43,342 nt of DNA, taken from DATBGS01 sp036557885 (GTDB taxonomy: Bacteria > Chloroflexota > Ktedonobacteria > Ktedonobacterales > DATBGS01). Below, one piece after another: positions 26,421 to 35,348 of the stretch; the stretch's first letter is position 1; every line of letters begins with the position of its first letter. Position numbers and translations under genes: made by a program. The notes under the pieces were generated by a model that searched no databases, was not told the origin of the DNA, and was given only the letters and a program-made list of their open reading frames with translations. The stretch spans positions 1 through 43,342 of the forward strand of contig DATBGS010000013.1 of NCBI GenBank assembly GCA_036557885.1. Direction: 5' to 3'.

Positions 26421-26810
26421 CCCTCGCCCGCAGCCTCGGTTCAGGCTCCAGGAGGCTCCGCGCAGCTCCGCAGCCTGGCATCCATGCTGTCGAGAGGCTG
26501 GACGGGCTGCTCCACCAGATTAGCCATCCGTTTACGACAACTCGCTCATGCTGGCGAGACGAGCCCAGCGCACCTGTGATCTTCCACACTCCTCTGGTGC
26601 CCATGCCGGTACCACTCACACTGGAGCACGTATCTGGTGTGCGGGAGGATACGGCTGTGCTGACTGCACACATGGAAATTCGAACTCCTGCATCATACCA
26701 GGGAAAAGATTGGTTGATTTCGGCTCAGACCATTCGTGTAGCGGCAACAGGGTGATCGGTGCACACGTCCCTCTTCCTACCGGTTCACCTCTTTTCCTCA
26801 CCTTGAGAGA

Positions 26811-28712
26811 TCACTGTCCTTTCTTGCTTCGCCGAGTGCTTTTTACACCAGAACTCCTCTCAGGACTGTGCGCCTCTCGTGCCGTTTTCGCTCCCCTGCC
26901 CGATTTCACGCGCAGCACTCGCTTGTCCTGACGCTCCACTCGTTGTGCCTGACGCTTCTGGGCGTGCCTTCCATCTTTTGGCCTTGCTGGTGTCGCCTGG
27001 GGAGCTTGCCCACGGATAGTAGTGCGATTGAGTGTCGCTCGGACATCCTCCAGCACTGCCTCTGGGACCTCAACAAATGAAGACGTTTCGAAGATATCAA
27101 TCGCGCCAATAGATTGCCCGGAGATGCCCGCCGTGTTCGCAATGGCACCTACAATATCGGCTGGACGGACTCCATCCCGTTTGCCAATCCGGAGAAAGAG
27201 GCGCGCCAGCGGTGACGGTGCCTCTCGGGAGTACTGATGCTGCCTGGAGGTTGGCAGACGGGGTGCTGGCTTGCCGCTTGCAGTGACAGATACAGGTAAG
27301 GACGGTATCACTGCGGCTTCCTTCACTGGAGTCAGCCACATCTGATTCCATCCTGGATGCTTGGCCTCGCGAGCCTCTGCTACCAGTTTGAACGCGGCAG
27401 CAGCAATGTCGAGTTGATCGTGTGTGGTCGCCAACTCCTCCACAAGCGCGCGGAACTGTGCAAGTTCTCCTCTTTTCAGCGTGCGTAGCACCTCTTCACG
27501 AAACGCCTCTCGCCGCTTTCTGTGCACTTCTCCCACCGTGGGTAGGGGGAGCCGCTCCAGCTTTCGATGGATGGCGCGCTCAATAAGCAAGAGAAGCCGC
27601 CGTTCGCGGAGTGTGACCAGGGTGAGCGCCAGACCTGTTGCTCCGGCTCGGCCCGTTCGGCCAATACGATGGACATAGGACTCAGCGTCAAGGGGCATAT
27701 CATAGTTGATAATGTGACTGACTTCTGGAATATCGAGCCCTCGTGCAGCCACATCTGTTGCTACCAACACCTGTGTTTGACCAGAACGGAAGCGATCTAG
27801 CGTGCGTTCTCGCTGCGCCTGGGTGATCTCGCCATGCAGTGTCTGGGCAAGATAGCCAACGGTGTTGAGCTGTTCAGCCAGTTGATCGGCCTCTCGCCTG
27901 GTCCGCACAAAAATGATGGCTGACTCTGGTTCCTCCATATCCAGGAGCCGTGTCAGGGCCTCTGATTTAGCTGGACCTGGCACCTCGTAATAGACCTGCC
28001 GCACCAGTGGCGCAACTGCTTCCCACACCGCCAGGTTCACCCGTGTTGGGTGCTGTAAATACTGCTCGGCGAGGTTCGCGATAGGGGCAGGAATGGTGGC
28101 CGAGAAAAGCGCCGTCTGGTGCCTTGAAGGCAACGCGGCCAAGAGTGCCTCAATGTCCTCAAGAAAGCCCATATGCAACATTTCATCAGCTTCATCGAGC
28201 ACCACCATCCGGACACCCGTGAGGTCCAGCGTTTTCCGTCGCAGATGATCCAGTAATCGTCCTGGTGTCCCCACCACTACCTGCACGCCTCGCTTCAGAG
28301 CATGCAACTGCCGGTCGTAGGGGGCACCGCCATAAATGGGAACAGCGCGAAGCGCCCGATATTTTCCAAGGTGGTGGAACGCCTCAGCCACCTGAATAGC
28401 CAGTTCGCGCGTAGGTGTCACCACGAGAAATTGGGGACGCTGTTCTCGGTCGTTCAACTGCTCGACGATGGGCAGGCCATAGGCGGCGGTCTTCCCTGTG
28501 CCTGTAGGAGCCTGCGCGATTAGATCACCTCCAGCCAACAAGAGGGGAATGGCCTGCTCCTGAATAGGGGTCGGCGCGGTATAGCCAAGGTCAACGACTG
28601 CCTGTAGTGCAGTCTCTCCAAGTCCTAGAGTGAGAAAGGCTTGCGTGTTGAGAGAAGGGGTGCGCTGAGGTTGAAGCACAGCAGTGCTGCCTCCCAGTGC
28701 GGGTACATGCAT
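26811..28712 (-). CDS. deaD: DEAD-box RNA helicase (CsdA/DeaD type)
   Basis: A 633-residue ATP-dependent RNA helicase, expected to unwind rRNA or mRNA structure during ribosome assembly and cold adaptation. Motifs in order are the Q-motif YTAPTPIQEQAIP (about 44), motif I APTGTGKT (68-75), PTRELA (100), GTPGR (148), DEAD (173-176), SAT (204-206), and motif VI HRIGRTGRAG. A DbpA-type RNA-binding domain (LARLFLRIGKRDGVRPADIVGAI, about 490-565) follows. The last 65 residues are a Lys/Arg-rich tail (RSKKGQ end) typical of this group. ATG 28712 has GAGAGGA about nine bases upstream. The gene is intact and stands alone. Confidence 0.93.
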   Translation of the reverse strand: MHVPALGGSTAVLQPQRTPSLNTQAFLTLGLGETALQAVVDLGYTAPTPIQEQAIPLLLAGGDLIAQAPTGTGKTAAYGLPIVEQLNDREQRPQFLVVTPTRELAIQVAEAFHHLGKYRALRAVPIYGGAPYDRQLHALKRGVQVVVGTPGRLLDHLRRKTLDLTGVRMVVLDEADEMLHMGFLEDIEALLAALPSRHQTALFSATIPAPIANLAEQYLQHPTRVNLAVWEAVAPLVRQVYYEVPGPAKSEALTRLLDMEEPESAIIFVRTRREADQLAEQLNTVGYLAQTLHGEITQAQRERTLDRFRSGQTQVLVATDVAARGLDIPEVSHIINYDMPLDAESYVHRIGRTGRAGATGLALTLVTLRERRLLLLIERAIHRKLERLPLPTVGEVHRKRREAFREEVLRTLKRGELAQFRALVEELATTHDQLDIAAAAFKLVAEAREAKHPGWNQMWLTPVKEAAVIPSLPVSVTASGKPAPRLPTSRQHQYSREAPSPLARLFLRIGKRDGVRPADIVGAIANTAGISGQSIGAIDIFETSSFVEVPEAVLEDVRATLNRTTIRGQAPQATPARPKDGRHAQKRQAQRVERQDKRVLRVKSGRGAKTAREAHSPERSSGVKSTRRSKKGQ

Positions 28713-29023
28713 AAATTGTATTCCTCTCGGTAGCTTTGAGATGGACGGCCGACAAGTCGTCCACGATCAGCCCTGCACGGCGAGAGGCAAACAATAGTGC
28801 TGTGGCCTGACACAGGCGCGTTATGTACGTGCGTGTGGAGGGAACTCGCGTGTGAACAGTGACGCTGAGGACAAAGCTGATAAGTAAGTAGTGCAGACGC
28901 ATCAGGGAATTCCACGCCGTCTGCTTATCGTGCGGCGCGAGATGGATGGTCGCCGTCATCCTGTTGACCCATACATCAAGCGGCACAAAAGAAATGATCG
29001 CTCACTGGACTGGAGCGTACCTT

Positions 29024-29045
29024 CCAACAACCGTTTGGTTGTTGG
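29024..29045. repeat. Perfect 9-bp hairpin with GTTT loop
   Basis: CCAACAACC and GGTTGTTGG pair exactly around four loop bases. No T-tract follows on the plus strand and only a short mixed sequence on the minus strand. Function unknown. Confidence 0.6.
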
Positions 29046-29327
29046 ATGTGGTGTGGAGTGATGTTATTGGGAACCCCTCTACTATACCAACAAAGCTCAG
29101 GAATGTCAAGTTGGTCCTACACGAGCCAAATGGGCACAGGCGGGGAAAGCGCTCCACACAGGGCTGGAGTTTGAGCAGCACCAACCTACCTCCGTCCTGG
29201 TTGGCAATTTCCGCCAGATGGACCACAAGCCATAAGACGAAGCCCTCGGCGTCCATCAACAGCAAGTCCAGCCAGCCTATTGAGTTGTTTGGCGTGTGGC
29301 TGTGGTCCTGCCACCAACAGCGCCCTT

Positions 29328-29400
29328 GACGTGGGAGATGAGGTCCAAAATAGCATATTCTCCTCGGTTTGACTCGCTGCCTGGATGATTGTCATTTTGA
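29328..29400 (-). repeat. Dispersed repeat, copy A
   Basis: About 73 bp, roughly 70% identical to 31748-31820: CGTGGGAGA, GGTCCAA, CCTCGGTT, GCCTG.ATGATTG are shared. On the minus strand both copies begin an open frame starting at an ATG with the shared pattern M.IIQAAS.TE....WT.SPT. The conservation reads better as peptide than as DNA, hinting at relics of one short coding sequence. Identity unknown. Confidence 0.6.
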
Positions 29401-29423
29401 CAAAAATAGAACTCTTTTGCCTT

Positions 29424-29690
29424 TTATAGCAGGCAGGAATGAAATGCCTCTGGTTTGCGCCCGCTGGTGACCACTTCAGGTACCAGGCTTTCATTTTTGC
29501 GGGAGCGCACGGTACAGCAGCCTCTCAAGCGCCTCCAAAACAGCTGAGATAGCCAGAAGATTGGATCCCTGCCATCGCTCGTCAGATAGTTCAGCAATTC
29601 CTGGCGTTCCCCGGCCAGGAACGCTTGCAAGTACTCGTTGGTATACCGCCATAGTTGAAGGCGCATTGATGGTAAGCTAATCAGAACCAT
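29424..29690 (-). CDS. Small hypothetical protein overlapping the amine oxidase stop
   Basis: An 88-codon frame whose ATG (29690) overlaps the end of the amine oxidase gene by 14 bases, suggesting translational coupling. The N-terminal 50 residues have balanced, protein-like composition (RLQLWRYTNEYLQAFLAGER, LLNYLTSDGRDPIFWLSQLF). The last 35 are less convincing. No family is recognised. It may be a real small protein, or the displaced beginning of a lost gene. Confidence 0.35.
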   Translation of the reverse strand: MVLISLPSMRLQLWRYTNEYLQAFLAGERQELLNYLTSDGRDPIFWLSQLFWRRLRGCCTVRSRKNESLVPEVVTSGRKPEAFHSCLL

Positions 29691-31356
29691 CTGGCGCGAT
29701 GAGGGCGGCTGATGGGGGAGTGGACAGGACGCGAGCGTGCAGGTCGGTGACGACTTTGCGGGCGGATTCGAAGGCCCCGTGCTGCCAGGCGATGGCGTAG
29801 CTCAGATAGTCGCCAGCGAAGTAAATGCGCCCTGCGGGCTGAAGCAGACGCCCATAGGGGGAATCGGGGCCGCCACGCGCACCTTCGGGCCAGGTGATCC
29901 AGCTGCCCTCGCTGAAGCGAGTCTTGCGCCAGTCGTTGGAGAAGGACGCCTCGAATTCGGTCTGGTAGGCTGCGCCATGAATCTTCCGTCCTTGGGCGAG
30001 CGCGCGCTGCTCGCGTTGCTGGGGCGTCAGGGCACCGAGCGCATCGGCGGCACCATCGAAAGTGTAATACCCGATCACCACCCCTTTCTGCTCAAGGTAG
30101 CCCTGCGAGGGGTAGAGAATCTGGAGGATGTCGAGATTGGTGTAGGTGATGCCGCCAAAGATGCGATCATCCTCCTCCCAGAAGCGGCGGCGGAACTGCA
30201 AGCCAATCTTGCCAGCGTTGAAGGGCACGGGCACTTGCAGATCAGCCTTGGTCTGGGCGGGGAAGTTGTTGGGGATGCGCGTCAGCAGATGCGGAGGAAG
30301 AGTGCAGATACAGTAGTCCGCCGACGCCTGTTGCTCCGCTTGGTCCGCCCCCGCGCGATCGCGGAAGCCGATCTGGACGCCACTAGGCATGTTTTCGATG
30401 CTCGTCACCTGGGCGCCGTAGTGGATCGGCCCGGTGATGGTCTGCGCCAGCGCCTGGGGGATGCGGTCCATGCCGCCGTCCGGCTCGAACATCGGCATCG
30501 CCTGGTCCCAATCATACTCGAACATGGAGAGGAAGAGCGCGAGGTTGAAGGATCCAGTCGTGGTCAGCGCGAGGAGATCACTCAAGGCGAAGGGGGGATC
30601 AAGCGTACCAGATTGGAGTCCCGCGCCGGGGTATGCCCCGGAGTGGTAGCCGCGAGCAGACGTGCTCACATAGCGATTCTGGGGCGTCAGGGCGCCGGTT
30701 GTGCTCAACCACTCAAGCAGGGCATTGGCATCGCCCGGCGTAAGATCCTGGTCGAGGGCACCTTGATTGATAGCCTTGGCGAGCAGCTCGGCGATGTAGC
30801 CGCGACTGTCGGCCTGCACAGCGCGATGCCGGAGGCGTTGGCCAGAGAGGCGCCCCGCGTCTTCGAGATAGTAGTAAGCATCAATGTTGGCGTTGTTGAA
30901 CAGATGGATGGGGATACCCAGCTCTCGGCAGTAGTCAAGCGTGATGTGATGCTGAGCAATGCGCGTTGGCCCAACGTTCATGTGGAGGCCGTCATCGAAC
31001 TGGCAGGTCTGCGTGACCCCATCCAGGGAAGTCTCGCTGGTGAGATGGCGTACGGTCCAGTTGCGGCCGCCAGGCCGGTCGCGTGCCTCCAGGATGGTAC
31101 AGTGATAGCCAGCCTTCTCCAGTTCATAGGCGGAGGTCAGGCCAGCGATGCCCGCGCCGAGGATGAGCACCGAGGCGTTGGCGCGACCAGTGAGGCCGAA
31201 ATCTGTGCGAGCGGGTGGGCGGAAGGGCGGTGAGACTGATTTGGGCGAGAGGAGGCCGAGCGCCTCCAGTGCGCCAAGCGTGAGTCCCGCACCACCCACG
31301 GCGCCAAGCGCCTGGAGCATGCGACGCCGTGAGATTTGCCGACCCACTCTTGGCAT
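29677..31356 (-). CDS. Tat-exported flavin amine oxidase
   Basis: A 559-residue FAD enzyme of the monoamine/L-amino-acid oxidase family, which oxidises an amine to an imine with release of H2O2. The N-terminus has a twin-arginine signal (QISRRRMLQALGAVGGAGL), so it folds in the cytoplasm and is exported. The FAD motif VLILGAGIAGLTSAYELEKAG is at residues 64-84, split here by its glycines 67-72. EARDRPGGRNWTVRH and the C-terminal flavin loop RIYFAGDYLSYAIAW follow. Length fits bacterial L-amino-acid oxidases; the substrate is not determined. ATG 31356 has AGGAGG seven bases upstream. Its stop overlaps a small unknown frame. Confidence 0.9.
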   Translation of the reverse strand: MPRVGRQISRRRMLQALGAVGGAGLTLGALEALGLLSPKSVSPPFRPPARTDFGLTGRANASVLILGAGIAGLTSAYELEKAGYHCTILEARDRPGGRNWTVRHLTSETSLDGVTQTCQFDDGLHMNVGPTRIAQHHITLDYCRELGIPIHLFNNANIDAYYYLEDAGRLSGQRLRHRAVQADSRGYIAELLAKAINQGALDQDLTPGDANALLEWLSTTGALTPQNRYVSTSARGYHSGAYPGAGLQSGTLDPPFALSDLLALTTTGSFNLALFLSMFEYDWDQAMPMFEPDGGMDRIPQALAQTITGPIHYGAQVTSIENMPSGVQIGFRDRAGADQAEQQASADYCICTLPPHLLTRIPNNFPAQTKADLQVPVPFNAGKIGLQFRRRFWEEDDRIFGGITYTNLDILQILYPSQGYLEQKGVVIGYYTFDGAADALGALTPQQREQRALAQGRKIHGAAYQTEFEASFSNDWRKTRFSEGSWITWPEGARGGPDSPYGRLLQPAGRIYFAGDYLSYAIAWQHGAFESARKVVTDLHARVLSTPPSAALIAPDGSD

Positions 31357-32037
31357 AGGTGCCCCTCCTACCAAAGAATTCCCCGCGTAAGGCTATGCGA
31401 GGAAGACCAGGCTTTGGCTCATTGGCTAATAGATCGGCGCGCTGACCTGCTCCACCGGTAGTCCCCTCGCTGCTGTTTCGATGTGTTCGCTCGCGAGTTG
31501 TTGTAGTGCGCACAAAAAAGGAGTACTTACCTTCTTTCGATACCCTCCTCTAGAAGCGGTCTTTATATTTGTTCGCTAGTAGACCTGGGTTGGCATTAGA
31601 AGGAGGAGCAACATCAAAGAACACATCTGTGCTAATAAGCATACACTCTCTGTCAATTGCCGTCTGTTGGATGATCGAAGATGGACGGCGCAGACCCACC
31701 CTGTCCAGAGGAGATCGGGCACCTCACTCCGATATGAGCACGTCATCAGCGTGGGAGAGAAGGTCCAAGCTGGCTTGTAATCCTCGGTTCGACTTGCCGC
31801 CTGTATGATTGCCATAATTACCTAAAAAAGAAGGCGCTTTTCTCATCTCCAGACGTGTTTTGAGTGTGAGAAGACTCAATTTCCGAAGAAGGTCCGTTGT
31901 CAAGACATCAGAGCAGTGTATGCTCTACATAGATGCCATGAGAGGGACACGATGAGGATACCAGCATGTCCTGCCTGCTTGGACGTGGACAATGGTTATT
32001 AGGCTACCGTGTTTTTCGAGATGGAGGTGAAAACAGG
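31357..32037. other. Intergenic region between amine oxidase and MOSC genes
   Basis: About 680 bases carrying two divergent leaders and copy B of a dispersed repeat (31748-31820). No complete gene is supported. The MOSC gene has a strong GGAGGTGA ribosome-binding site at its right end. I could not assign promoters with confidence. Confidence 0.5.
31748..31820 (-). repeat. Dispersed repeat, copy B
   Basis: About 70% identical to 29328-29400. The minus-strand frame from the ATG reads MAIIQAASRTEDYKPAWTFS against MTIIQAASQTEENMLFWTSS in copy A. The two copies lie at the two ends of the amine oxidase locus and in the same orientation. Confidence 0.6.
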
Positions 32038-32892
32038 ATGCCCGCGCTGTTTCTGAGCCGGATTCGTGTATATCCTATCAAAGCGTGCGCCGGGACAGAT
32101 GTCCAGCAAGCGCATACAAATGCACGCGGTTTGCAGTATGATCGGCGCTGGGTGCTCGTTGATGAGCAGGGGAGGGATCTGCATCAGTTTGATTATCCGC
32201 GCCTTTCTGGTGTGGTGGTTTCTCTGGTTGCCGATGGTTTCCTGGTTCAAGCTCCAGGCATGTCGAGGCTCCAGGTACCGTTGCAGCCGCAAACTTCTCC
32301 TCTCCTCAAGGTTCAGTGGTTTCAGGGCGCCTGCGAAGCGCTTCTTGCGAGCGATCAAGCGGATAGGTGGTTTCAAACGTTCTTACATGTTCCGTGTCAT
32401 CTGGTGTACATGCCTGAGCTGGCCCAGCATCTGGTTGAGCCAGGGTATGGAGATGGTCATGATCTCGCGGCTTTTACGAGTTTTCACTACCATCTGCTTG
32501 GTGAGGGTTCTCTCCATGACCTCAATCAACGCCTGGAAAAACCTGTCCCCGTAGAGCGTTTCCGCCCGAATTTGGTCATTGGAGGAACTTCAGCATTCGA
32601 GGAGGATAGCTGGCGCATTCTTCAGATCAACCAGCTCACGTTTCAGGTGGTGAAGCCGTGCGATCGTTGTGCGATTACGACGGTCGATCCAGTCACGGAC
32701 GTGATGACTGGCAAAGAACCACTTACAACGCTGGCACGCTACCGCACATTTGATCACAAAGTCTTGTTTGGACACTATCTGCTTTCAAGAGAGACGGGGG
32801 TGCTTCATGTGGGTGACGCCGTGCAGGTGATGGAATATCAAAGCGGAGCCGAAACTGCCGAGGGGGATGGTAGCTCGCTTGTTTCGGGCTAG
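32038..32892 (+). CDS. MOSC-domain protein (YcbX type)
   Basis: A 284-residue protein with an N-terminal beta-barrel MOSC_N domain (LSRIRVYPIKACAG, RGLQYDRRWVLVDEQGR) and a C-terminal MOSC domain (RFRPNLVIGGTSAFEEDSW). Cys208 and Cys211 in KPCDRCAITTVDP are the conserved pair; one of them binds the molybdenum cofactor or sulfur in relatives. YcbX/mARC proteins reduce N-hydroxylated bases and related compounds, with electrons from a ferredoxin-type domain or partner. No ferredoxin domain is fused here. ATG 32038 has a strong GGAGGTGA nine bases upstream. It is monocistronic as far as seen. Confidence 0.9.
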   Translation: MPALFLSRIRVYPIKACAGTDVQQAHTNARGLQYDRRWVLVDEQGRDLHQFDYPRLSGVVVSLVADGFLVQAPGMSRLQVPLQPQTSPLLKVQWFQGACEALLASDQADRWFQTFLHVPCHLVYMPELAQHLVEPGYGDGHDLAAFTSFHYHLLGEGSLHDLNQRLEKPVPVERFRPNLVIGGTSAFEEDSWRILQINQLTFQVVKPCDRCAITTVDPVTDVMTGKEPLTTLARYRTFDHKVLFGHYLLSRETGVLHVGDAVQVMEYQSGAETAEGDGSSLVSG

Positions 32893-33418
32893 TCGCAGGC
32901 AATCAAAAACTGTTTGAGAAGCTTTGTCGAGGCACCAGCGCAGAACATTTGGAGAGGCTTGGTCAAGATGGCGAAGCAGCGGTTCGGGTGGGACAAAGGA
33001 GACCTCACTCGAGGGAGGCGGTTTCTGGATGCTTTTTAAGAAGCGTTAACGCGGACGAGATGCTGCGATAGTAAAGCGCGATCCCTGGCGTTCTCGGTAG
33101 GTATCACGACGCAACGCCAAACCCAGTTAAACTCATATTTCCGGACATTTCGCTGGTAGGCAACGAGCGCCCTGTGCTCTACTCGGCTCCACGGCCACAG
33201 CGGTGTTTGTGGCATACTGATGTCTTGGAGTGGGGAGCGGCTTTCCCAGAAAACGCTGTCCTCGTGAACATACCTGCCCCTTTGGTATAATGAGATGAGG
33301 AATTGGTACCCAGCCACTCCAGAGAACAAACACAGACCCACCTGGCACCAGAACAGCTCTGCCTTCCATGAAGCTGGGCGTGCGAGAGTTGGGCCTTGCA
33401 TTTCATAAGGAACAGACG
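32893..33418. other. Intergenic region upstream of the small resolvase-like gene
   Basis: About 525 bases without a supported gene. It contains a good extended -10 promoter element at 33281-33291 reading toward the next gene. Nothing else is recognised. Confidence 0.5.
33281..33291 (+). promoter_or_regulatory. Extended -10 promoter element
   Basis: TTTGGTATAAT provides a perfect TATAAT (33286-33291) with an upstream TG. The -35 position, 17 bases earlier, is weak (CGTGAA), which is tolerated with an extended -10. Transcription would start near 33298 and give a leader of about 120 bases before the gene at 33419. Confidence 0.5.
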
Positions 33419-33775
33419 ATGCCGAATAAACCGCATCCCAAGAAGTCAGCTCACCACCAGCCACGAGCGGTCTCGAATGTCGTGGATCTGCAGGCAGGAG
33501 AGCATCGCTATGTTTTCGTCGAAGGCGTGGGGGAATGCCGCGCCAGCTTTATGCAGTTGGTCGAGGATGTGGACCGTGGGGTGGCCGCTCGGGTGATCGT
33601 GGCAACCGCCTCTCTGCTGTATGTGGATACGTCGCCGATGTGGATGGAGAAGTTCATCGCTAGCGTCAAACGCAGAGGAGTACTCATCGTTGATGCGACG
33701 ACGCAGCAAGAATACGATCTGCGCAAGCCAGGAGATGAAGCGGCTTTTCGTGCCTTGAAGGGAGGGATTTCCTGA
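33419..33775 (+). CDS. Small hypothetical protein, resolvase N-domain-like
   Basis: A 118-residue protein with a basic, His/Pro-rich head (PNKPHPKKSAHHQPRA). The alpha/beta body (SFMQLVEDVDRGVAARVIVA, FIASVKRRGVLIVDA, YDLRKPGDEAAFRALKGG) has the rhythm of the middle of a serine-recombinase catalytic domain: a helix with a D..G turn, a VIV strand, then a helix and a GV.I strand. The N-terminal strand with the catalytic Ser is missing, so it should not recombine DNA. This resemblance is my inference. ATG 33419 has AAGGAA seven bases upstream and an extended -10 about 120 bases before, supporting expression. Confidence 0.55.
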   Translation: MPNKPHPKKSAHHQPRAVSNVVDLQAGEHRYVFVEGVGECRASFMQLVEDVDRGVAARVIVATASLLYVDTSPMWMEKFIASVKRRGVLIVDATTQQEYDLRKPGDEAAFRALKGGIS

Positions 33776-33884
33776 GATCCAGGAACGGTTCACAGGAAAG
33801 AGGCCAGGAAGCCCCGCGCTTAAAACTAAATATATTTTGAAAATATGAAGCCGCTTCTCACCTGTGATTGTACGTTGCAGTCAT

Positions 33885-33913
33885 GTATACAAAGTATGTC
33901 ACGTATATAAAGT
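33885..33913. repeat. Two direct copies of GTATAYAAAGT at the Tn554-type end
   Basis: GTATACAAAGT (33885-33895) and GTATATAAAGT (33903-33913) repeat with an 18-base period, just outside the tnpC-like stop. Their place fits recombinase-binding sites at the end of a Tn554-type element. The exact element boundary was not found. Confidence 0.4.
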
Positions 33914-33923
33914 TGACAGATTC

Positions 33924-34319
33924 TTACAGCCGTTCATAGAGTTTGCCGAGCGCCACGTCTAACTCCCTGGTGAGGCGGCGAACCTCTGCCTCTAATTCCC
34001 TAATCCGGCGATCCTTTGCCAAAATAACGAGATCTTTGCTCGCATCAGTCTTTGCATGCGATCGCATAGTTCTTTTGCTGATTGCCTGATTCTGGTGCTG
34101 TTCGCGCAATGCCTCGATCCGTTCCCGTAACAATGGTTGCTGATAGAGGTATGCTTTAGTAACTTGGGCCGCTTGGGCTACACTATTGAAGGTGATTGAG
34201 TGCTGGGCCCGGATCAATTGATCAATGGCTTCGGTTACCCGCTGAAGAGTCGCCTCCTTGCGTTGCTGTGCATGCGTTTGGAGTCCCTCTGTATTGCGCT
34301 TCCAATCAGTTCTGCTCAT
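33924..34319 (-). CDS. TnpC-like accessory protein of a Tn554-type transposon (DUF6262)
   Basis: A 131-residue protein. An N-terminal helical/winged region (GLQTHAQQRKEATLQRVTEA, SITFNSVAQAAQVTKAYLYQ) resembles a DNA-binding helix-turn-helix. It is followed by a coiled coil (RRIRELEAEVRRLTRELDVAL). This is the layout of TnpC/DUF6262 proteins, which help Tn554-family recombinases choose orientation or enhance transposition. ATG 34319 overlaps the end of the recombinase gene by 14 bases, as in tnpB-tnpC pairs. The gene looks intact although its partner is truncated. Confidence 0.8.
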   Translation of the reverse strand: MSRTDWKRNTEGLQTHAQQRKEATLQRVTEAIDQLIRAQHSITFNSVAQAAQVTKAYLYQQPLLRERIEALREQHQNQAISKRTMRSHAKTDASKDLVILAKDRRIRELEAEVRRLTRELDVALGKLYERL

Positions 34320-35346
34320 GCCGGTTCCCTCTCTGGAGCAGGCGCTGTTCCCACTCCTCAGTTGTATATTCGCGCACATCCTGAGCTTCCAGCGCCATCG
34401 TCTCCCTTTGCCGAAGAAGGGCAATAGTTGGGCGCACTTTCTCTTCCAGGAGTTTCTGGTTGGCGTCGACCCAATGGGTGTTCCCGGCTTGCTTTCCTAT
34501 CTCGATCCGCTCTAGAAGTTGAAGTTCGTAGTTGAGCAACCAGGGCAAATCTACCTCGGTCAGCACGTGCATGGGGCAATTGAAGCAGGGCAGTTCCACA
34601 AAGCGGCATTGGAAGTCCTTCGGCTTGACACAGTTTCCCACCGGAAGCTTGATATTCACGCGATGCTCGCGGATGCGCAGGGGATCAAAGGTATTGTTCG
34701 TCAATAGCCCTTGGAGACGGTTGCTTGCAATGAGCGTGGGTTTGCCCTCAAGAAAGCGGACCCCCACCTTGGCTTCGACCTTTTCCCATTCCCTGCGCAT
34801 GGTCTCTGCCAAGATCTGCGCATAGACCAGCGTCATTTGCGGAGAGAGATGGGCCATCCATTGTTGGACCATGACCAGTGACATCCCTTGGTTGATCAAC
34901 TCAACGGCTTTCGTGTGGCGAAAAGCATGCGTGCCGAAATGGAATATCTTCTCATCTTCTCCTCGGATGTTGTACGTAACAGCAAGGCGATTAAGCGCAT
35001 TTTGAACAGACCTTCCTGTGAGAGAACGACCCTGGCGCTGAAGAGTTTTGGCAGGGAAGAGATAATGCTTGGGGTTTTTGGCCTCAGAAGAGATCTGCTT
35101 GGCAAGGGCGCTCTGAGTTTCAATAAGTGCTGCAATCTCTGCAGAAATGGGGATATCATGCTCAAGGATCTGCGTCTTGGGAATATCCCCGATCAGTGAA
35201 TACTCATGTTGTTGTTTGTCCCGATTAAATGACCGTTTGAGGCAGGTATCATAACGGAGATTGAGGACATCCGAAATGCGCCAGCCACTCGCGCGTAAAA
35301 GGATTACGACCGGCAAGTAATGCTGGGGAATGTGAAGGAGATCTAC
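34306..35346 (-). pseudogene. Tn554-type tyrosine recombinase (TnpB-like), 5' truncated
   Basis: The frame contains the tyrosine-recombinase catalytic domain: Arg13 in WRISDVLNL, HAFRH (His130, Arg133), WMAH (His156) and the nucleophile Tyr165 in MTLVYAQI, numbered from a TTG at 35316. The C-terminal half has four Cys (NCVKPKDFQC, CFNC), as in Tn554 TnpB. Homologous reading continues about ten codons above that TTG (LLHIPQHYLP) and ends abruptly at about 35346, where an S41 protease gene starts on the other strand. The N-terminal core-binding half and the tnpA gene are missing. All catalytic residues survive, but the protein is unlikely to work without its head. Confidence 0.82.
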
Positions 35347-35348
35347 GC

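Larger units (their letters stand above)
28713..29423. other. Long region upstream of the helicase without a clear gene
   Basis: About 700 bases. It would carry the helicase leader, which in cold-shock helicases is often long, but no conserved element was recognised. A perfect hairpin CCAACAACC-GTTT-GGTTGTTGG lies at 29024-29045, and copy A of a dispersed repeat at 29328-29400. Open frames here are short and without good starts. Confidence 0.5.

Noticed and set aside
29737..31233. 498-codon plus-strand open frame across the amine oxidase
   Set aside because: It is a mirror of the GC-rich amine oxidase gene; the minus strand has Tat and FAD motifs, this frame has none.
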